Below are positions 17,027 through 25,546 of a stretch of DNA of 64,000 nucleotides, piece by piece. Source of the stretch: Planctomycetia bacterium (GTDB lineage: Bacteria; Planctomycetota; Phycisphaerae; UBA1845; Fen-1342); NCBI GenBank assembly GCA_015709575.1, contig CP054190.1, forward strand, positions 124,001-188,000. Direction: 5' to 3'. The notes beneath the pieces were generated by a model, which searched no databases, was not told the origin of the DNA, and was given only the letters and a program-made list of their open reading frames with translations. Each line of letters starts with the position of its first letter. Within the stretch, counting starts at the first letter, position 1. Position numbers and translations under genes: made by a program.

Positions 17027-17563
17027 ATGATGCGATTTCGATGGACGGCGCTGGTGGCGGGGCTGGTGGCGGGCATGTGGGGCTGCGGGCTGGAGTTTCC
17101 GCCGGACGCTGTCGGCGTCAACCTCACCGAGGTCAACCGCATCCGCGCGGACACCGGTCTCACGCCGCAGGAGCGGCGCGAGCAGTTGCGCGAACTGGGT
17201 CTCTCGGACTCCACGATCAACGGGCTGCTGCGCAACGAGCGCACCGGCAACCAGTTCGGCGGAACGCTGCGCAGCGCTTATGACAAGGTGAAGGTGGGAA
17301 CGTTCACCCAGCTCACGCCGGACGAGATTCAGTTCTACGGCGATGCCGCTCGCACGGCGGGCGGACCGAATTTCACGCTCACGGACCCGCAGGCCCAGGC
17401 GATCGCGAACTTCGTTCGCGTGCAGGGACTGAACACGTCGGACGACGTGGCGGCGTTTCTGGCGGATCCGAACAACGTCGTACCCGATGACGTGCCGACG
17501 GGGGTGATGCAGCAACTGTTCGTGGACTTCGATGAGGACGAGGTGCTCGATCAGATCCCGTGA
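17027..17563 (+). CDS. Putative lipoprotein of unknown function
   Basis: A 178-residue protein. The ATG at 17027 follows a GGAG ribosome site and opens a short hydrophobic leader ending in a lipobox-like GMWGC near residue 20, so the mature protein is probably lipid-anchored. The rest is soluble and acidic (VNLTEVNRIRADTGLTPQERREQLRELG, LTDPQAQAIANFVRVQGL, ending FDEDEVLDQIP). The helix TPQERREQLRELGLSD suggests a small helical domain. It matches no family I recognise. It is the first of three lipoprotein-like genes within 2.5 kb on the plus strand. Confidence 0.7.
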   Translation: MMRFRWTALVAGLVAGMWGCGLEFPPDAVGVNLTEVNRIRADTGLTPQERREQLRELGLSDSTINGLLRNERTGNQFGGTLRSAYDKVKVGTFTQLTPDEIQFYGDAARTAGGPNFTLTDPQAQAIANFVRVQGLNTSDDVAAFLADPNNVVPDDVPTGVMQQLFVDFDEDEVLDQIP

Positions 17564-17576
17564 TGATCCTGCGGCA

Positions 17577-17595
17577 GCGCGGCTCCGTGCCGCGC
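17577..17595 (+). other. Short hairpin between two lipoprotein genes
   Basis: GCGCGGC and GCCGCGC pair (7 bp) around TCCGT, 13 nt after the stop at 17563. A second palindrome (GGCGCC repeated around an 8-nt gap) follows. No T-run is present, so this may be an mRNA-processing or attenuation structure instead of a terminator. Confidence 0.35.
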
Positions 17596-17644
17596 ACGCA
17601 ATTCGGCGCCGCCTGGTCGGCGCCCGTTCGAATGGAGAACGCTC

Positions 17645-18034
17645 ATGCGGCGGATGTTCCAGGCCACGGCGACGTTCGTGGCGACAGTCGGTATCTCGAT
17701 GATGATGGGCGGCTGCCCGACGGACTGCGCCAGCGGCGACCCCGCGGCACTGGTCGGTCTCGCGCAGAAGATCGCCGATTGCCGAATGCTTGAGATCACG
17801 GCTTGCGAGATCCAGCTCGCGTCGAAGGTCGCCAACGAGGCCAGCGACGAGATCGACACCGAGCTGACGGCGGAGGAAGCCGAGGCGGCGGTGGATTTCC
17901 TGAAGCTCAACGACATCAAGTGCATCGAGGAGCTGGAAGCGCTCTACGAGTGCGCCCAGCAGGATCCCGATTGCGCCCAGATCCCCGACAGCCTGCAATC
18001 GCTGATCGACGAGCGCGAGCAATCTAAGCAGTAA
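17645..18034 (+). CDS. Small cysteine-containing lipoprotein
   Basis: A 129-residue protein with a hydrophobic leader and lipobox (MMMGGC, Cys at about residue 24). The mature part is acidic and helical and holds six further cysteines (PTDC, IADC, ITAC, DIKC, LYEC, PDC), a spacing that suggests disulfides after export. No family is recognised. It follows the preceding lipoprotein gene by 81 nt with a hairpin in between, and its 3' end overlaps the convergent gene at 18024 by 11 bp. Confidence 0.7.
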   Translation: MRRMFQATATFVATVGISMMMGGCPTDCASGDPAALVGLAQKIADCRMLEITACEIQLASKVANEASDEIDTELTAEEAEAAVDFLKLNDIKCIEELEALYECAQQDPDCAQIPDSLQSLIDEREQSKQ

Positions 18035-19022
18035 GCGCTCCAGCCCGCGGTGCGGCGAGCGTGGTCGTCAGCCGCGCTTCGATCTGCGATGCCGAGTAGA
18101 GCGTCTGGCCGATGCGGCTGCGCTCGACCGGGCTGGCCGCGCCGCGAGCGATTCCTTCTGCGCTCGTGAGCGGCATCAGCAGGTCGGCGACGCGCTCCGC
18201 GTCCGCGGCCCAATGACGCGCCAATTCGCCGTCGGCGCGACCGAGGTGGCCGGACAATTGGCGCAGCCAGCGCGCCTGGCCGCGGCGCGCCTGCACCAGC
18301 GCCTGCACCGCGGCCGCTGCGCACGCTTCACCTTCGCGGCAGAGCGGGCACGGCCGCCCGCTCTCCACGCCGGCGATCAGCACGCGATAGGCGGCCTGCG
18401 TCCCGCAGATGCCGTGCCGCGCCTCGATGCGCGACGATGCGAACACGCACGCCGCCGCTGCGCTGCACGCCAGGCGCTCGGCCGGAGCGGCGCAGCAGGG
18501 ATCGTGCGCATCGCGGGACTCGATCACGTAGACCTGGTGGGCCGGGCCGATCAGCGGGACGGTGGTTTCACCCTGACCGGGGGTAAGCCCGAAGGGAATT
18601 TCATCCCGCAACTCGAACAGGATGCCCCACTCGCCCGGCTCCGGGGACTGACTGAACCCACCCCAGCAGAGCACCGGCTGCTCCGCGTGCAGCGCCCGGC
18701 GGATCAGCGGCAGGTAGCTATCCGCGAAGTGGCCGGGATACTCTGCCGATGAGGCCAGTCCAACCGCCGCGTCGGGCGGATGAAGATCGCGGAGGCGGAG
18801 GCCCAGCAGCGCCGCGGCCGGGTGAATGGCCGCGTCGCGGGCCAGCAGCGGCCAGCGTCGGGCGCAGCCGGCGCGATCGGCGGCGAAAGCCGCGCCGAGG
18901 CCGAGCAGGGCGGTCACGTCGTCGATGGTAAGAGGATTGGAGCAGGGGGGCTGCGCAGCTCGCAACGCGACCGCGAGCGAATCGCGGCCCTCGACATCAG
19001 GTATCCAGACAATGGGGTGCAT
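18024..19022 (-). CDS. Uncharacterised cysteine-rich protein
   Basis: A 332-residue protein with the start placed at ATG 19022, because upstream codons in the open frame are rich in Arg and lack any leader. It is probably cytoplasmic, as no signal peptide or membrane segment is seen. It contains GEWGILFELRDEIPFGLTPG, then a Cys pair SRDAHDPCCAAPAERLAC, and later PCPLCREGEACAAAAVQAL, where CPLC could bind metal. I do not recognise the family; the central part faintly recalls BtrH-like N-terminal regions, but this is not supported by a motif. Composition and frame behaviour fit a real gene. Confidence 0.6.
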   Translation of the reverse strand: MHPIVWIPDVEGRDSLAVALRAAQPPCSNPLTIDDVTALLGLGAAFAADRAGCARRWPLLARDAAIHPAAALLGLRLRDLHPPDAAVGLASSAEYPGHFADSYLPLIRRALHAEQPVLCWGGFSQSPEPGEWGILFELRDEIPFGLTPGQGETTVPLIGPAHQVYVIESRDAHDPCCAAPAERLACSAAAACVFASSRIEARHGICGTQAAYRVLIAGVESGRPCPLCREGEACAAAAVQALVQARRGQARWLRQLSGHLGRADGELARHWAADAERVADLLMPLTSAEGIARGAASPVERSRIGQTLYSASQIEARLTTTLAAPRAGALTA

Positions 19023-19236
19023 GGCAACCGTCTTCGCCCTGCCATCCGTCCGACGTGCAGCGTAGCGGATCCTGCGAATTGCCGCTCGCCACCACGCGGC
19101 GGGAGCGGCGCCCCAGTCATTGGATTCATAGGCCGGCTGGCCCGCCGATTGCAACAGGCCCTACGCGGAAACCGGCCTTGCGGTGCATGGAGCCTGCGGC
19201 GGGTCCGCGAATATGATCTCCGGCGGAGCAGGAATC

Positions 19237-19542
19237 ATGCTTCTGAACATTCTCGGTCGCGGCAGGTCACGGGGGGCGAGCCACAATGCGGGCGGTCGCT
19301 GCGCAACTTCGACGCGCATCTTTCGCGGCGGACGGGCGGCAGCACTGCGGCTGGGTGGGGTGTTGCTTCTGGCGCTGGGGGCCGCGGGCTGCGACAGCGA
19401 CATCGCGAAGGAGTTTCGCGCGGCGGCGGTTCCGCAACTCGAGGCGGGCATCAACGCTATCGCGGATGGTTTGATATCCGGCGCGTTCGCGATTGCCGAC
19501 GCGCGCGATCCGACGTCGAGCGACACCGACGCGACACCGTAG
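19237..19542 (+). CDS. Small lipoprotein of unknown function
   Basis: A 101-residue protein starting at ATG 19237 (AGGA upstream) with an unusually long basic n-region before the hydrophobic segment LGGVLLLALGAAGC, a good lipobox with Cys near residue 52. The short mature domain (DSDIAKEFRAAAVPQLEAGI followed by NAIADGLISGAFAIADARDP) is an amphipathic helical pair typical of tiny planctomycete lipoproteins that occur in several copies per genome. A later start inside the n-region is possible. Function unknown. Confidence 0.6.
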   Translation: MLLNILGRGRSRGASHNAGGRCATSTRIFRGGRAAALRLGGVLLLALGAAGCDSDIAKEFRAAAVPQLEAGINAIADGLISGAFAIADARDPTSSDTDATP

Positions 19543-19668
19543 TAAAGGGCGCTGGGCTTCGCTTCGCTCAGCACCAGCCTACACAATGCTGCCGGCGTAG
19601 GCGCGCGGGGCGAAGGCGGGAGTGCCGCCGGTTTTGGCGGCGGGGATTGACGGCGAGGATGGACGGCG

Positions 19669-20217
19669 ATGCTGGAGCGGTTCGGGATGGTGGACCTGGC
19701 GACGCTGACGACGCCGCCGATGATCGACCTGCGCTACGCGACGCCGAACAACTTTACCGGGGTCGTTCTCTATCCCGCGGCGCGCGCCTGGCTGGTGGCG
19801 TCCGCGGCAATGCGATTGGTGCGGGTGATCGCGGAGCTGGCGGCGGAGCATCGGCGATTGATTGTGTGGGATGCGTATCGTCCGCCTTCCGTGCAGCAGC
19901 GGATGTGGGACGCGCATCCGGATGAGCGCTTCATCGCGCCGCCGACGCGCGGCAGCCGGCACAACCGTGGCGCGAGCGTTGACGTGGCCATCGCTGATTC
20001 GGATGGGCGGCTGCTGGAGTTGCCGACGGACTTCGATGAGTTCTCCGCGCGGGCGCACAGCGCGTACGAGGGTTGCTCCGCGGCGGCGCGCGCGAATCGC
20101 GACCGGCTGCGGGGCGCGATGTCCGCGGCCGGATTCATCGGCATCCAGGATGAGTGGTGGCACTTCGACGCACCGGATTGGCGCGAGCATCCCGTTCTGG
20201 ACGTGCCGCTGGAGTGA
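19669..20217 (+). CDS. ddpX: D-alanyl-D-alanine dipeptidase (VanX/DdpX type)
   Basis: A 182-residue zinc peptidase of family M15D, which splits D-Ala-D-Ala. The zinc and catalytic residues are present: SRHNRGASVDVAI supplies His and Asp ligands (residues about 104-113), and EWWHFD gives the catalytic Glu and third ligand His near residue 162. VWDAYRPPSVQQRMW carries the conserved Arg. No signal peptide is present, so it should act in the cytoplasm, which suggests cell-wall dipeptide recycling more than vancomycin resistance. No VanH or VanA homologue is adjacent. Confidence 0.88.
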   Translation: MLERFGMVDLATLTTPPMIDLRYATPNNFTGVVLYPAARAWLVASAAMRLVRVIAELAAEHRRLIVWDAYRPPSVQQRMWDAHPDERFIAPPTRGSRHNRGASVDVAIADSDGRLLELPTDFDEFSARAHSAYEGCSAAARANRDRLRGAMSAAGFIGIQDEWWHFDAPDWREHPVLDVPLE

Positions 20218-20226
20218 CTCGCGTGG

Positions 20227-21285
20227 TCAGCGCGGGAAGAAGCTGAGCGTGACGTGCATGATCGTCCAGTAGAAGAACGCTTTTGAGCCGATCACCAGGT
20301 CGATCACGTCCTGCTTGCCGAACGCATAGGTCGAGAGCGCCAGCAGTCCCACGATGACCGCCGCCAGCCCGAGGTGCAGAACCGTGAAGCCGGTCTTGGT
20401 GCCGCGCATCCAGTTCCACGTCCAGGGGCGAACGGCGGCGGGTGCGGGTCGGCGGCCGAGCGAGTAGCGGCCGAACAGGTACCAGCCCACGAAGTGCATC
20501 AGCACGACGAAATTGAATGTCCACGGCCCGCTGGCCAACGCCACCAGGATGATCCCGGTCGAGATCAGGAACACGGTCAGGATCGGGCGGTGAACGCGCC
20601 ACAGCCCGGCCAGTCCGTCCTCGAACTTGCGCGAGATCCGCCAGAGTGCATAGACGGCGATCAGCGCCATGGGACCGACGGTGGAGAGGAATCGCATGGC
20701 ATAGGGCCAGTCGGCCGGGAACATGGCCGAGAGGGCCGGATGCTTGAACTTGGGATAAAACTCGCCGTACAGCAGATACGCCGGCAGCAGCAGCGCAATC
20801 AGCAGGCCGAGCATCAGCGCCTGCAGGATGCCCATGATGCGCTCATGGTCGCGCTGCGCGTCGGCGGGCATGTCGCCGTAGGACTTGTAGAAGAACGCCT
20901 CGTCGCGGAAGCCGTGGATCAGGAAGTAGAAATAGAACAGCAGCAGGGCGATGGGGTTGAATTCGCCGGGATAGGCGGGGTCAAAGCCGAACCGCTCGAA
21001 CAGCACGCACAGCCCGACGCCGGCAGCCGCCAGGCAGATCAATCGCGCCCAGGATCCCGTTCCGCGCATGCGGCGCGAGGTCAGCAGAAAGGCCGTGCCG
21101 ATCAGGAAGTGTGGCACGCCAAAGATCCGCATCGGCAGCTCGGCCGGGTTCTTGAACAGCCGGTACTCGACCGCCGTGATCCAACCGAGCGCGTCGCGGA
21201 TGACGTACTTTTCCAGCACGTAGGCCAGCGCGCAGGCGGCGATGGCCGCACCGGTCCAGAACAGTGTCAGGTAGTACGCCCGCAA
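20227..21285 (-). CDS. Polytopic membrane protein of unknown function
   Basis: A 352-residue inner-membrane protein with about eight to nine predicted helices. Distinct features are the cytosolic block FRDEAFFYKSYGDMPADAQRDHERIMGIL (residues about 125-153) and three His-containing membrane motifs (VPHFLIG, LMHFVGWYLFGRYSLG, and the C-terminal IMHVTLSFFPR). Repeated His in or near helices may bind a metal or cofactor, but this is inference. Similar unnamed proteins occur in planctomycetes. It converges with the dipeptidase gene (9-bp gap) and is divergent from the pseudopilin gene. Confidence 0.7.
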   Translation of the reverse strand: MRAYYLTLFWTGAAIAACALAYVLEKYVIRDALGWITAVEYRLFKNPAELPMRIFGVPHFLIGTAFLLTSRRMRGTGSWARLICLAAAGVGLCVLFERFGFDPAYPGEFNPIALLLFYFYFLIHGFRDEAFFYKSYGDMPADAQRDHERIMGILQALMLGLLIALLLPAYLLYGEFYPKFKHPALSAMFPADWPYAMRFLSTVGPMALIAVYALWRISRKFEDGLAGLWRVHRPILTVFLISTGIILVALASGPWTFNFVVLMHFVGWYLFGRYSLGRRPAPAAVRPWTWNWMRGTKTGFTVLHLGLAAVIVGLLALSTYAFGKQDVIDLVIGSKAFFYWTIMHVTLSFFPR

Positions 21286-21650
21286 CGTCTGCGGAAGCGC
21301 GGCCGGAAGGGCCGGCGCGGTAGAGGGCGATTGCGGGATTGGAAGCGTGGTGATGCCGTGTCTCCGGGCGGCGGCGGCGCGGAATTATTCAGGGCAGCTC
21401 TGCCTATTCCGGGATCGAGGCCGATGCATGCCGATCCGGAATTATAGGTCTGGCGGCGGTTGATCGGAATACGGGGCTTCCGCCGGCCGGTTCGTACAGG
21501 GGGGCGGGTTGCGTCCGTCGCGGCCCGATCGGATGGTTTTCCGCTGGGAGCGTAGGCGGCGCGGGTTACAATCCGGGGCGGTCTCCCGCGGCGCCGGCGT
21601 CGAGTTCTTCCGCCGCACGACGGCCGGTCGCCGCAAAGCAAGGAACTGTC
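21286..21650. other. Divergent intergenic region, no gene seen
   Basis: This 365-bp stretch separates the divergent membrane-protein and pseudopilin genes and should hold both promoters. Two AT-richer patches (GGAATTATTCAG near 21380 and GGAATTATAGG near 21437) are the best -10 candidates, but no well-spaced -35 partner is seen. No ORF with a ribosome site or RNA gene was found. Confidence 0.4.
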
Positions 21651-22532
21651 ATGTCGCGGACTCGTGCATTCACACTGATCGAATTGCTGGTCGTGGTGGC
21701 CATCATCGCGTTGCTGATCTCGCTGCTGTTTCCGGGATTGGCCACCGCCCGCAAACAGGCGCGGGAAGCGGTGTGCATGAGCAACCTGCGACAGGTGACA
21801 ATCGGGTTCATCATGTATGCGTCGGAGTGGTCGGACCATCTGCCGGGCAGTGTGAACGACGTTTCCGGAACCAACCCCACGGCTCCCGGCGCTCGCACGT
21901 TCTGCTGGCTGGGCACGTGGCGCGACTGGTGGACGGACGGATCGGCCAGCGACGCCAATGTTTTGACGACGTACAACCGGGTTCCATCGGGCGGGTCGAT
22001 CTTCCGCTACGTCAACGACGAGAACGTCTACAAGTGCCCGGAGGACAAGCTGGAGCGGAAGCGGCTGCACAACAACTACATCCAGCGGCTCAAGCCGCGC
22101 TACAGCTACACCGCGCCGCCGGTGATCTCCGGCGCGCCAATGGCGAAGCTGCGCGGGATGCGCTGGGCGGAGCGCTTCACGACGTTCAATGAGAACGTGG
22201 ATTACAACCGCGCGACGGGTCGCTCGCTGCCGTGGCTGGTGGTGGAAGAGGATGAGAACTGGTATCTCGGCTCGGTGCTGGACAGCGCCTGGTCGAGCCT
22301 CGACCAGGTCTCGACCCGCCATCGCGGCAAGGGCGCTGTCTCCCATCTCGACGGGCACGTCGAGCTGCGCGCGTACCAGGTGCGCCCGACGCCGATGACA
22401 GCGCGGATGGTGTACTACGAACTGAACAACCGGCGGCTGATGCTGGCCGGCACGTGGGACTACGTCTACAACGGCCAGAACCGGTCGGTACAGTTCGGCT
22501 ACATCAACCACGCGCAGACCTACACGCCGTAA
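21651..22532 (+). CDS. Type II secretion-like pseudopilin, H-X9-DG type
   Basis: A 293-residue protein starting at ATG 21651 after AAGGAA. The N-terminus is a prepilin peptidase site and N-methylated helix ([20 protein letters not shown]), with the invariant Glu at +5 after the cleavage point. A soluble domain with two tryptophan-rich segments follows. The motif [12 protein letters not shown] fits the H-X9-DG signature that defines a very large, planctomycete-specific pseudopilin family. No other secretion genes are adjacent, as is usual for this family. It likely forms or decorates a short periplasmic pseudopilus. Confidence 0.92.
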   Translation: MSRTRAFTLIELLVVVAIIALLISLLFPGLATARKQAREAVCMSNLRQVTIGFIMYASEWSDHLPGSVNDVSGTNPTAPGARTFCWLGTWRDWWTDGSASDANVLTTYNRVPSGGSIFRYVNDENVYKCPEDKLERKRLHNNYIQRLKPRYSYTAPPVISGAPMAKLRGMRWAERFTTFNENVDYNRATGRSLPWLVVEEDENWYLGSVLDSAWSSLDQVSTRHRGKGAVSHLDGHVELRAYQVRPTPMTARMVYYELNNRRLMLAGTWDYVYNGQNRSVQFGYINHAQTYTP

Positions 22533-22595
22533 CGGCCGGCCGACCTTGTCGCGGTCCGGCGACCGTGGCGGCAGGGGCGTTCGCGCGGCGCGCGG

Positions 22596-25310
22596 CTATC
22601 CTCCCAGCAGTCCCTGCGCGGTTTCTCCCAGTGCGATGGTCACGCCGGTGAGGCTCTCTCCGGCGATCAGTCCTGCGCAGATTGCCACCAGGAATCGACC
22701 CGCCAGCGACGGTGACAGCCAACTGAATACGAGGGCGGCCAGCGCGCCGAGAAACATCGAAATCGAGTTGTTGCCGGGGATCACGAAGGCCAACCCGACC
22801 GCAGCGGCGCTGGGCACCAGCGCTACGCCGCGCTTCGGTAAGAATTTCTCCATGCACGGCAGCAGGACGCCGATGACTGCGGCAATCGCCATCGCCAGCG
22901 GCGCGCCTTCCGGCAGGCCGCGCAGGCCGACCTTCATCACCTCGGCGACAGCCTTCCACTGTACCACGGCGGGGGCGGGATACTCGCCGATGATGAGCTG
23001 CTCCTGCGGGTTGGGGATCATCGCGATATAGAAGAAGGTGCCGAGCGCTGATCCGCTCATCACACCGCAGATCTGCGCGACCACCTGCTTCCAGGGCGTT
23101 GCGCCGATCATGTTGCCGCACTTGAGGTCGTGCATCAGGTCGGCGCACTGGCTGGCCGCGCCGCCGGTAACGCTGGCGGTCATCAGGTTCGGCACGGGGT
23201 TGCCGGGCGCGAGCGCGCCGAAGGTGAGCTGTGTGACCTTGCCCATCGCGCCGACCGGTGTAGTGTTGGTTTCGCCGGACACGCGCGCCGCGACCATCGC
23301 CAGCATGAATGACAGGACCACCGCCAGAATCGCCATCCACCAGGCGATACCGAAGAATGTAATCTGTAACACCACGGCGCTGATCGTGGCCACGATCATA
23401 AGCAGCAGGAAGTAGCGCATCGGCGGATCGCCGCCGGCACTGTCCCCGCCGGCCTTTCCGAGGTTGGTGAACGTCCGCACGATCGAGCGCCACGAGAACG
23501 CGAATGACACCAGCGAGGCCACCACCATCAGCGTCACACCCGGCCATAGCAACCAGGTGACGCCGTCCACATTGGTGAACACCGCCGGCGAGTAAGCCGT
23601 CCGGGCGCTCAGCGCGGCGATCGACGCCTTCCAGTCGGCGTCGTCCGGATGCGCGCCGGAAAGCGCCTTGGCGTCCGCGACGGAGAGAACACCCGTCGCG
23701 CGCAGCCGTTGTGCGGCCGCGTCATACGCGACGCGTCCCGCGAAGGCCGGCGGGATGTCGCTCCACCCGCGCGGCGCGTTGGAGCGATCAAAGGCCGTCG
23801 TGACGGCGGTCGCCCATTCCGTCACGAATGATTCACCCAATGACGAAGTCCCCGGCTTCAATTCCCGCCCGAACGCCAGAAGCGCATCGCGCTGCTCGGG
23901 AGTCATCCTGCCGAGCACGCTCAACTGTTTGGTGGCACCATTGAAGCTCGCGAAGCCGGACAGTTCCCATGGCAGCTTCAGCCCCGGCGGCGGCGCGGCG
24001 GTCAGCGTCACCCGCGTCGTCACCGGCACGCTGCTCGAATACTGGAATGCCGCGGCCAGCTCGTCCATAGCCCGCGACCACTCCGACGTTCCCTGATGCG
24101 CGCGCAGCTTCTCCAGCGCCGTTGCATCCAACCCGCCCATCGCACGCAGTTCGCCGGCCTCCAGTCGTACCGGAAACTCCGCCGGTATCGCCGCCGTCAG
24201 CGAACCGGCGTGGGCGACACGCAGCCCGCGCTGTGATCGGCGATAGAGCCGCTGCACGGCCTCGCGATAGGATTCGTCCTCGCTGAGCGCCAGCAACTGG
24301 TCGCGCTCGGCGACCGTCATTACGCCCTGCCATTCCAGCACGCGCGGCTCGCGACGATAGAGCGCGAAGCCCTCCGGCGGCTCGGGCAGCTTGCCGACCA
24401 CCTCGGCCGGCAACACCGCCAACGGCTCTGTGATCGTGACGCGCATCACGCCGCGATCGAGCAGCCAGGGTGAAATCACCAGCCACGCCAGCACCGCGCC
24501 GCCCAGCAACGATGCCCCGGCCCGCATCCCGATCAAGCCGCCCGCCCCCAGCAGCAGCACCGACGGATCGAGCGCGAAGCGGATCGGCCGGAGCGCCACC
24601 TCTCCGACGGCCCACCCGGTTGGAGCCCACGCCGCCAGCTTGAAGTCCCCGGCGCCGACTTTTCCCAGCGCCCATTTCACGGGCATGGGCGTGGCTTCCA
24701 GCAGCTTCATGACGATCCCGACTGCCGCCGCCCAGCCCAGCATCGCCACCCGCGCCATCGCCTCCGCACCACGCGCGTACATCTCGCGCAGCGTCGCGGC
24801 GCTGGCGATTCCCGATGGAAACGGCAGCTTGTCCACCTCGATCATCTGCCGCCGCAGGGGAATTGCCACCGCGATGCCGACCAGGCTCACGCCCCCCAGC
24901 CAGGTCGTCAGCTCCAGCCAGGTGAACTTCATGTCCGGCACGAGCAGGATCAGCGCCGGAATTGCCGATACCAGCCCCAGCGACGACACCAGCGCGGCCG
25001 ACGAGGCGGCCGTCTGATTGATGTTGTTTTCCAGCATTCCCCACGGGCGCGTCCCGGCGACGGTGCGCAGCGCCTGCCAGAAGCCGAAACTGACGAGCAT
25101 CGCCAGGATCGACATGTTGAAGCCCCAGCCGATCTTCAGGCCGGTGTAGATGTTGGACGCGGAGAGAACGCCGCCGATCACCATGCCGGTCAGGACCGCC
25201 CGCAGCGTCAATTGCGGCGAAAAATGATCCAATGGCGGGGGTCCCGCGTCGGCCGGCACGACAGGCGGGGCGGCATCCTGGGGCGGCTGCGGTGCGGGTG
25301 TCCGACTCAT
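22596..25310 (-). CDS. OPT-family transporter with a four-repeat soluble insert
   Basis: A 904-residue member of the oligopeptide/metal-chelate OPT superfamily. The N-terminal half holds the family block SNIYTGLKIGWGFNMSILAM and about six helices, and the C-terminal half carries conserved OPT segments such as GNMIGATPWKQVVAQ and IGVLLPCMEKFLPKR. Between the halves, residues about 309-571 form a hydrophilic insert of four repeats, each roughly a Pro-led strand followed by L-x-x-x-G-x-M-T-x-x-E-R-D-x-L-L-A-L and a tryptophan-containing helix. Start ATG 25310 follows a GATCGCTCC-rich leader and precedes a Pro/Ala-rich cytosolic N-terminus. The substrate (peptide or metal chelate) is unknown. Confidence 0.88.
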   Translation of the reverse strand: MSRTPAPQPPQDAAPPVVPADAGPPPLDHFSPQLTLRAVLTGMVIGGVLSASNIYTGLKIGWGFNMSILAMLVSFGFWQALRTVAGTRPWGMLENNINQTAASSAALVSSLGLVSAIPALILLVPDMKFTWLELTTWLGGVSLVGIAVAIPLRRQMIEVDKLPFPSGIASAATLREMYARGAEAMARVAMLGWAAAVGIVMKLLEATPMPVKWALGKVGAGDFKLAAWAPTGWAVGEVALRPIRFALDPSVLLLGAGGLIGMRAGASLLGGAVLAWLVISPWLLDRGVMRVTITEPLAVLPAEVVGKLPEPPEGFALYRREPRVLEWQGVMTVAERDQLLALSEDESYREAVQRLYRRSQRGLRVAHAGSLTAAIPAEFPVRLEAGELRAMGGLDATALEKLRAHQGTSEWSRAMDELAAAFQYSSSVPVTTRVTLTAAPPPGLKLPWELSGFASFNGATKQLSVLGRMTPEQRDALLAFGRELKPGTSSLGESFVTEWATAVTTAFDRSNAPRGWSDIPPAFAGRVAYDAAAQRLRATGVLSVADAKALSGAHPDDADWKASIAALSARTAYSPAVFTNVDGVTWLLWPGVTLMVVASLVSFAFSWRSIVRTFTNLGKAGGDSAGGDPPMRYFLLLMIVATISAVVLQITFFGIAWWMAILAVVLSFMLAMVAARVSGETNTTPVGAMGKVTQLTFGALAPGNPVPNLMTASVTGGAASQCADLMHDLKCGNMIGATPWKQVVAQICGVMSGSALGTFFYIAMIPNPQEQLIIGEYPAPAVVQWKAVAEVMKVGLRGLPEGAPLAMAIAAVIGVLLPCMEKFLPKRGVALVPSAAAVGLAFVIPGNNSISMFLGALAALVFSWLSPSLAGRFLVAICAGLIAGESLTGVTIALGETAQGLLGG

Positions 25311-25546
25311 GATCGCTCCGTTCGCGTGTCCAGTTGGGGGGAGATCGTGGTTCGCGGTACTTGCCCGTGTGCATAGTGTCTGCGCGGCCGTGCGCAGGTC
25401 AAACCGATTCCGGCCCCGATTCGCGGATTTTCGCAACGAGCAGGTGGTATGTGCGGTTCCCGATCCAGGGGCGCGGACCTATCGCGCGCGCGGCGGTGCC
25501 GGTAGATTTCGGGCAGAATTGCACCTTGTATCGCCGGAGTGACTCG

